Below are positions 5,472 through 9,004 of a stretch of DNA of 9,004 bases, piece by piece. The notes under the pieces are model-generated. The model was not told the origin of the DNA and ran no database searches. It was given only the letters and a program-made list of their open reading frames with translations. The stretch comes from Bdellovibrionales bacterium (lineage in GTDB: Bacteria; Bdellovibrionota; Bdellovibrionia; Bdellovibrionales; UBA840), in the NCBI GenBank assembly GCA_020434605.1, contig JAGRAL010000383.1, positions 1 through 9,004 of the forward strand, written 5' to 3'. Numbering within the stretch: position 1 is the first letter of the stretch; every line of letters starts with the position of its first letter. A program made the translations under genes and the position numbers.

Positions 5472-6692
5472 ATGGGGAAATTTTTATTATTCGTATATCT
5501 ATTTTTATCAACTGCAACTACATATGCATCCGGTCCCGTATGTATTGACCTATTTAATTATCCAGAACTAAGCCCGCTGGTTTCTAGCTGGGTAGAAAAA
5601 ATCAATCGCTATGCAGAACAAAATAAACCTGAAGAAAATACTGACCTTGGCCCGCTTGCAGAGTTTGGCCTTAACCCAGTAAAGACTTCTTTTTTAGAAC
5701 AACAAAAAGTGCACTTAGAAAAAATGCTAAAAGATGGCGCCACTAATTTTGGTGAACTTGCTTATATGAAACCTATCCTTGTAACAAATATGGATAAACC
5801 GCAAGAAAAGTACAAACTAGTAGCTCTTTCTGAAAAAACATACCTTTTTAGCTTAGACGGACTCACTCCGCCAAAAGTATTACAGGCAAAAACGCTACCT
5901 GGTTTTATAGTAGATGCACCTATCACAAAGCTCGAGTCTAATGCCTTCTACATTACGGCTACTGCGGACGGGTTAAACATATATCCAAAACAAACTACAA
6001 CACTACAAGCCTCACTAACCATCGAGGCAGATGGAAGCTACACTCTTCGCCGTCAAGAGTCTCAAGCTAGTCAATATCAATCAAATTTGAATAGTTTTTT
6101 AAACCTTGCTCTACAAAAAACGTTTTCTAACCAACTTAGCGCCATTCAAAAGGATCATTCGATCTCTGAATATCAGTTAGGTGATATAAAAATCGCTAGA
6201 TCACTATACTCTGAAGAGAATTTTGCAATCCTTCCAACAAACAATGGGAAAGACTACATCACACTTTCCCTAAAAGATGGATCCGTTAGTTTGCTAACTA
6301 GGCTATCTAGTGACGTGCACGGACGCGTGTTTGTTACCGAAAGTGGAGAGAGTATCAAAGTAACAAGTGGTGTAGGATTTTTAGCGCAACCAAGCATTGA
6401 GACCGCGTTTAATAGTAATTTAAGTGATGCCATTTTTGTGATTCAAAATAAGGCTCGCTTTATACTAGAAAGAGATTTGACTAGTGACGAGTTAAAACTC
6501 TTAGATATATCTATTCATTTTGCCATCAATAAAGGTTTAGATATGAGTAACCCAGCACACCTAGAATCCTTTTTACAAGGCTATAATCAACTAGAAGCAC
6601 ACGTTCTAGCTAATATTGGTATTCAGGCTGTTAATGAGTTACAGGCCACTTACCAGGATTACAAGAGTGAAGCCGAGTCCCACAAAAACTAA
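5472..6692 (+). CDS. Exported protein of unknown function, 406 residues
   Basis: I do not recognise a family. Residues 1-19 form a signal peptide (hydrophobic LLFVYLFLSTAT, cut likely after TTYA before SG), so the product is probably periplasmic, surface or secreted. The only cysteine is C24, near the mature N-terminus. Its context PVC is not a normal lipobox and no partner exists for a disulfide. The mature part has a charged helical segment at about 36-90. A beta-rich middle follows at about 98-300, with short strands such as KYKLVALSEKTYLFSLDG and YITLSLKDGSVSLLTRL. The tail at about 307-402 is helical. There are no transmembrane segments after the signal and no obvious enzyme motif or repeat. 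The ATG has GGGGG at 5463-5467 as a possible ribosome site. It seems to be transcribed alone, and no terminator hairpin is seen after it. Confidence 0.8.
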   Translation: MGKFLLFVYLFLSTATTYASGPVCIDLFNYPELSPLVSSWVEKINRYAEQNKPEENTDLGPLAEFGLNPVKTSFLEQQKVHLEKMLKDGATNFGELAYMKPILVTNMDKPQEKYKLVALSEKTYLFSLDGLTPPKVLQAKTLPGFIVDAPITKLESNAFYITATADGLNIYPKQTTTLQASLTIEADGSYTLRRQESQASQYQSNLNSFLNLALQKTFSNQLSAIQKDHSISEYQLGDIKIARSLYSEENFAILPTNNGKDYITLSLKDGSVSLLTRLSSDVHGRVFVTESGESIKVTSGVGFLAQPSIETAFNSNLSDAIFVIQNKARFILERDLTSDELKLLDISIHFAINKGLDMSNPAHLESFLQGYNQLEAHVLANIGIQAVNELQATYQDYKSEAESHKN

Positions 6693-6694
6693 AT

Positions 6695-6707
6695 ACATAT
6701 TATATGT
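6695..6707. repeat. 13-base palindrome upstream of the small exported-protein gene
   Basis: ACATAT-T-ATATGT is a perfect inverted repeat just after the stop of the 406-residue protein gene. It is all AT except for one C and one G and has no T-tract, so it is not a terminator. It touches a -35-like box at 6707-6712 and could be an operator, or could arise by chance in AT-rich DNA. Confidence 0.25.
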
Positions 6708-6734
6708 TACCAACTGAGCTCATGCGTATATAAA
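6707..6734 (+). promoter_or_regulatory. Candidate promoter for the small exported-protein gene
   Basis: TTACCA (6707-6712) and TATAAA (6729-6734) are separated by 16 bases, 4/6 and 5/6 matches. This would give a leader of about 76 bases. A second -10-like TATAGA at 6778-6783, without a good -35, would give a leader of under 30 bases. I cannot choose between them. Confidence 0.3.
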
Positions 6735-6805
6735 TATCATTATTAAACAATACTGCTTTAACATTAAACCGAATTCGTATAGATAGCCTTTGTGTAACCA
6801 AACCA

Positions 6806-6812
6806 AAGGGAG
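6806..6812 (+). promoter_or_regulatory. Ribosome binding site fixing the start at ATG 6817
   Basis: AAGGGAG at 6806-6812 is a strong Shine-Dalgarno four bases ahead of ATG 6817, whose product begins with a clean signal peptide (MKKIVLAI...). The frame is open back to a TTG at 6790, but that start would bury this site inside the gene and put a polar extension before the signal peptide. Confidence 0.75.
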
Positions 6813-6816
6813 TCTT

Positions 6817-7239
6817 ATGAAAAAAATAGTATTAGCAATCATTTCACTTTCTCTAACCTCACAATTTGCATTCGCCAAAGATAGAGATGTTCTTAAGTGT
6901 GATTTTACAGAGCCGTTTATTACTGTTGTTTACAATGCTAATACTGGTCTTGTTACTTCTTCAGGGATGGAAGAGAGAGCAGAAATCCTATCAAATGATG
7001 CTAGCCTAGTGCCTGTTGATGCTGAAGAAAATGGTGTTGTAGATTCATCTTATAATTTAGTTGATAATACGACAGGAAAAACCATTCTTAGTCTTAAACT
7101 TAGCTTTAAGGGGTCTAATGGAATGTCTGATCACATGTATCCTTTTGACGGTACATACAACGACATGCTGGGTGGTTGTTCGACCAAAAAAGCTCCTGCT
7201 GTGGAGCCGTATGGACTTATCGAAAGCCTAACTAGATAA
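6817..7239 (+). CDS. Small exported protein, tentatively COG3650-like, unknown function
   Basis: This 140-residue precursor has a signal peptide at 1-20 (MKKIVLAIISLSLTSQFAFA, cut before KD), giving a mature protein of about 120 residues in the periplasm or outside. Two cysteines, C28 (LKCDFTEPF) and C121 (MLGGCST), could form one disulfide joining the two ends of the domain. The order C-x2-TEPF near the N-terminus, then MYPF (107-110), then GGC recalls the [GN]-EPF ... YPY ... GC pattern I remember for the uncharacterised COG3650 group of small envelope proteins. This is a memory-based comparison only. The middle looks like alternating beta strands with acidic turns. The 20-residue tail after the last cysteine looks flexible. 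It is preceded by a strong ribosome site and followed by a bidirectional terminator, so it is probably a single-gene unit. Confidence 0.8.
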   Translation: MKKIVLAIISLSLTSQFAFAKDRDVLKCDFTEPFITVVYNANTGLVTSSGMEERAEILSNDASLVPVDAEENGVVDSSYNLVDNTTGKTILSLKLSFKGSNGMSDHMYPFDGTYNDMLGGCSTKKAPAVEPYGLIESLTR

Positions 7240-7253
7240 AACATAAAAATAAA

Positions 7254-7284
7254 AGCACAGTAATGTTGTTTACGTTACTGTGTT
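7254..7284. terminator. Bidirectional intrinsic terminator between the small exported protein and tatA
   Basis: CACAGTAATG (7256-7265) pairs with CGTTACTGTG (7273-7282) around a 7-base loop. The 10-bp stem has one T-G wobble and two more outer pairs. On the minus strand it is followed by CTTTTATTTTTATGTTTT, a good U-rich tail for the tatA operon. On the plus strand the tail TCTATGTTTATG is moderate. Its position between two convergent genes fits a shared terminator. Confidence 0.8.
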
Positions 7285-7290
7285 CTATGT

Positions 7291-7485
7291 TTATGACTTA
7301 TTGTTTTTATCGTCTTCGATTTTTCTTTTTTCAGTTACATCTATTTCGTTGTCACTAAGACCTTTTTTAAAACCACGAATAGATTCACCTAAAGATTTAC
7401 CAAGCCCTGGCAAGCGGCTAGGACCAAACAGTAAAAGCACCACAGCTAATAATAAAACAATTTCCCATATACCTAAACCAAACAT
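7291..7485 (-). CDS. tatA: Sec-independent protein translocase subunit TatA
   Basis: This 64-residue protein is the pore-forming subunit of the twin-arginine translocase, which moves folded proteins across the inner membrane. A single N-terminal membrane helix spans about 4-20 (LGIWEIVLLLAVVLLLF). E8 takes the place of the usual polar residue near the helix start. FGPSRLP (20-26) is the hinge motif with the conserved FG, followed by the amphipathic helix LGKSLGESIRGFKKGL (28-43) and a short charged tail. This order is diagnostic of TatA/E. AAGGAG (complement of 7490-7495) precedes the ATG by four bases. It lies 15 bases after HMG-CoA lyase in the same direction and is the last gene before the terminator at 7254-7284. 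No tatB or tatC is in the window. TatA is more likely than TatB given its short length and hinge sequence. Confidence 0.93.
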   Translation of the reverse strand: MFGLGIWEIVLLLAVVLLLFGPSRLPGLGKSLGESIRGFKKGLSDNEIDVTEKRKIEDDKNNKS

Positions 7486-7500
7486 AAAACTCCTTACTTA

Positions 7501-8397
7501 TTAATCTATAATCTTTGATAATTTAGAACTCAAGCTTCTAGTAAAAATAGATTGCAACCACTTTGCAGTTTTAACCAAATCATTTAAATCGATTCCTGTA
7601 GAGTAACCCATTTCATGAAGCATATTTACGACATCTTCAGTAGCCACATTACCTGCAGCACCTTTAGCGTAAGGACAACCTCCTAGGCCGCCAATGCTGG
7701 CATCAAAAGTCGTTATCCCCTGCTCTAGACACTTTACAATATTAGCAAGCGCCATCCCTCTAGTATCATGAAAGTGCATAGCAATTTTTTTCTTAGGAAA
7801 CTTTGTCGTTAATTTTTTCACTAAAGTCTCAACTTGCTTAGGGTTAGCTACACCAATTGTATCCGCCACCGAAACCTCGTAAACCCCAAGCTCTAATAGT
7901 CTCTCGCATACTTTTAAAGTCTTTTTAGGATCAATCAGACCTTCATAAGGACATACAAAGGCTGTGCTTAAATAGCCTCTCACTTTGATTTTATTTTTTT
8001 TCGCTAACTTTAACACAGGTTCAAACCGTTTAAATGATTCGTCCACACTACAATTAATATTTTTTTCTGTAAAAGTGTCAGACACAGCAGTAAATACAGA
8101 TACTTCAGGAGCTTTACACAGAAGAGCTTTTTGCATTCCCACTTCATTAGGTACTAATGCTGAGAATTCTACCGTTTTATAATTTTTATTAGCTAATACC
8201 TCTTTTACCACAGCCTCAGTATCAGCCATTTGTGGCACCCATTTAGGAGAAACAAACGCACCGATTTCCATAAATCTGCTGCCAGAGCGCACCAACTTAT
8301 CTACTAGCATTACTTTTTGGGCCACGCTTAGTTCTTGCTTTTCGTTTTGCAAGCCATCGCGCAAACCTACTTCTACAATGCGAATCTGTTTAGCCAT
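7501..8397 (-). CDS. mvaB: Hydroxymethylglutaryl-CoA lyase
   Basis: This 298-residue TIM-barrel enzyme splits HMG-CoA into acetoacetate and acetyl-CoA, the last step of leucine breakdown. Residues that align with the human enzyme by constant offset are R13 and D14 (VGLRDGLQNE, catalytic), E44 (MEIGAF), metal ligands H208 and H210 (HFHDTRG), C241 in the signature GGLGGCPYAKGAAGNVATED, and N250. Length is normal. The signature Cys and the full metal set separate it from homocitrate or isopropylmalate synthases of the same superfamily. Its ATG overlaps the TAA of the upstream biotinyl-protein gene by one base (TAATG), so translation is probably coupled. tatA follows 15 bases on. The neighbouring carrier protein suggests it works with a biotin-dependent acyl-CoA carboxylase, most likely of the methylcrotonyl-CoA type. 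Confidence 0.95.
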   Translation of the reverse strand: MAKQIRIVEVGLRDGLQNEKQELSVAQKVMLVDKLVRSGSRFMEIGAFVSPKWVPQMADTEAVVKEVLANKNYKTVEFSALVPNEVGMQKALLCKAPEVSVFTAVSDTFTEKNINCSVDESFKRFEPVLKLAKKNKIKVRGYLSTAFVCPYEGLIDPKKTLKVCERLLELGVYEVSVADTIGVANPKQVETLVKKLTTKFPKKKIAMHFHDTRGMALANIVKCLEQGITTFDASIGGLGGCPYAKGAAGNVATEDVVNMLHEMGYSTGIDLNDLVKTAKWLQSIFTRSLSSKLSKIID

Positions 8398-8906
8398 TAT
8401 GCCTTCTCCACTTCTAAAAGCACCTGACCTTCTTTTACCTGTTCACCAGCAGCACAAGAAACTTTTACGACTTTAGCATCCTCTGGAACCTTAATACTAT
8501 ATTCCATTTTCATAGCTTCTAATACGATAAGATTATCGCCCTTATTGACTTCTTGACCAACGTCAACGGTAATTCTTAGAACCAAACCAGGCATTGGTGC
8601 TTTAACATTATCCATGGTATTACTGCCTACGGCACTCATACCCATTTTTTCCAATAGCATATCTAATTCATCTTCTAATTGAATAGGATATATAGTATCG
8701 TTTACTTTTATTTCAAAAGTTTTATTTTGAAAATCAGCCCGAACCACTTCAATATTAAATGATTCATTATTATCTATAATATGATATTTTTCTTTGTAAA
8801 TGTGTACTAAATCAATATCGGCATTTTGTCCATCTATGATGATTTTATTATCCTTCAACTCAATTTCATGAGCTTTATTTTCGTTATAAATGACATTGTA
8901 TTTCAT
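8397..8906 (-). CDS. Stand-alone biotin carboxyl carrier protein of an acyl-CoA carboxylase
   Basis: This 169-residue protein carries the biotin that shuttles CO2 between carboxylase and carboxyltransferase subunits. The biotinyl domain is at about 98-169, with APMPGLV (103-109) and EAMKMEY (130-136), where K133 is the biotin attachment lysine. The protein ends soon after the last strand, as expected. Residues 1-75 are short beta strands rich in Asn, Asp and Ile. They are linked to the biotinyl domain by an acidic helix (LEDELDMLLEKMGM), as in carriers of propionyl- or methylcrotonyl-CoA carboxylases rather than the Pro/Ala-rich linker of AccB. No biotin carboxylase or carboxyltransferase follows, so the partners are encoded elsewhere. 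The ATG has no clear Shine-Dalgarno (GCAGTTTA precedes it). Its TAA overlaps the next start by one base. Carrier function is firm and the specific carboxylase is inferred. Confidence 0.9.
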   Translation of the reverse strand: MKYNVIYNENKAHEIELKDNKIIIDGQNADIDLVHIYKEKYHIIDNNESFNIEVVRADFQNKTFEIKVNDTIYPIQLEDELDMLLEKMGMSAVGSNTMDNVKAPMPGLVLRITVDVGQEVNKGDNLIVLEAMKMEYSIKVPEDAKVVKVSCAAGEQVKEGQVLLEVEKA

Positions 8907-9004
8907 TAAACTGCAATTTTTACAATATTAGAAATAAAAACGAAAATTTTTGCCTTTTAGTTTTAAATACTTGTTGATAATAACTATTGTTAATATAAAA
9001 GAGA
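8907..9004. other. AT-rich upstream region of the carrier protein-mvaB-tatA operon
   Basis: No coding frame is seen. For the minus-strand operon the only promoter-like pieces are weak, such as a TTAACA without a well-placed -10 and a TAATAT near the start codon. On the plus strand TTGTTG (8971-8976), 17 bases and TATAAA (8994-8999) could be a promoter for a gene beyond the right edge, which would make this a divergent control region. Confidence 0.35.

Noticed and set aside
6790..6816. TTG start at 6790 giving a 149-residue form of the small exported protein
   Set aside because: The strong Shine-Dalgarno at 6806-6812 and the clean signal peptide both point to ATG 6817.
7280..7504. Plus-strand open frame of 74 codons over tatA
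   Set aside because: It is antisense to a diagnostic TatA sequence that has a strong ribosome site, and it starts inside the terminator stem.
8972..8980. TGTTGATAA, the complement of TTATCAACA, one mismatch from a DnaA box, in AT-rich DNA
   Set aside because: It is a single copy with no cluster of boxes and no dnaA, dnaN or gidA nearby; expected by chance in such AT-rich sequence, so not called an origin.
1..9004. Defence island, CRISPR array, insertion sequence or prophage
   Set aside because: No regularly spaced repeats, transposase, integrase, nuclease-helicase or toxin-antitoxin pair is visible; the confidently identified genes belong to metabolism, DNA repair or the cell envelope.

Overview
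This is an AT-rich bacterial chromosomal window with tightly packed housekeeping and exported-protein genes. There is no rRNA, tRNA, CRISPR array, transposase, integrase or phage gene. Several features fit a predatory or prey-scavenging member of Bdellovibrionota: a small ferredoxin starting ADRNEKWP, a secreted murein-peptide-type M14 peptidase, a leucine/acyl-CoA breakdown cluster and several lineage-type secreted proteins of unknown function. That assignment is inferred from remembered resemblance and was not tested by a search.

Layout from left to right. A GNAT acetyltransferase on the minus strand (1-675) runs off the left edge. It is divergent from a plus-strand pair, ferredoxin (808-1041) and endonuclease III nth (1042-1695), whose stop and start codons abut. 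nth converges, with a 5-base gap, on a secreted M14 zinc carboxypeptidase (1701-2678, minus). Divergent from the peptidase is a DoxX membrane protein (2790-3272) overlapping a full-length transketolase (3266-5275). A 196-base gap follows, holding a GC-rich hairpin whose T-tract lies on the minus strand. Next come two exported proteins of unknown function (5472-6692 and 6817-7239, plus). A hairpin terminator usable in both directions separates them from a minus-strand operon read from right to left: a stand-alone biotin carboxyl carrier protein (8397-8906), HMG-CoA lyase (7501-8397) and tatA (7291-7485). The right end (8907-9004) is an AT-rich upstream region.

How the genes work together. The biotinyl protein and HMG-CoA lyase suggest leucine/isovalerate catabolism through a methylcrotonyl-CoA-type carboxylase, which suits an organism living on amino acids from other cells. 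Ferredoxin and Nth are both iron-sulfur proteins made from one message. Transketolase serves the non-oxidative pentose phosphate pathway. The secreted peptidase would trim cell-wall peptides outside the cytoplasm. I found no convincing new multi-gene system. The most unusual points are the ferredoxin-nth coupling, the SDG variant in the transketolase cofactor motif, a possibly leaderless doxX transcript, a possible small minus-strand RNA behind tkt, and two exported proteins without a confident family.
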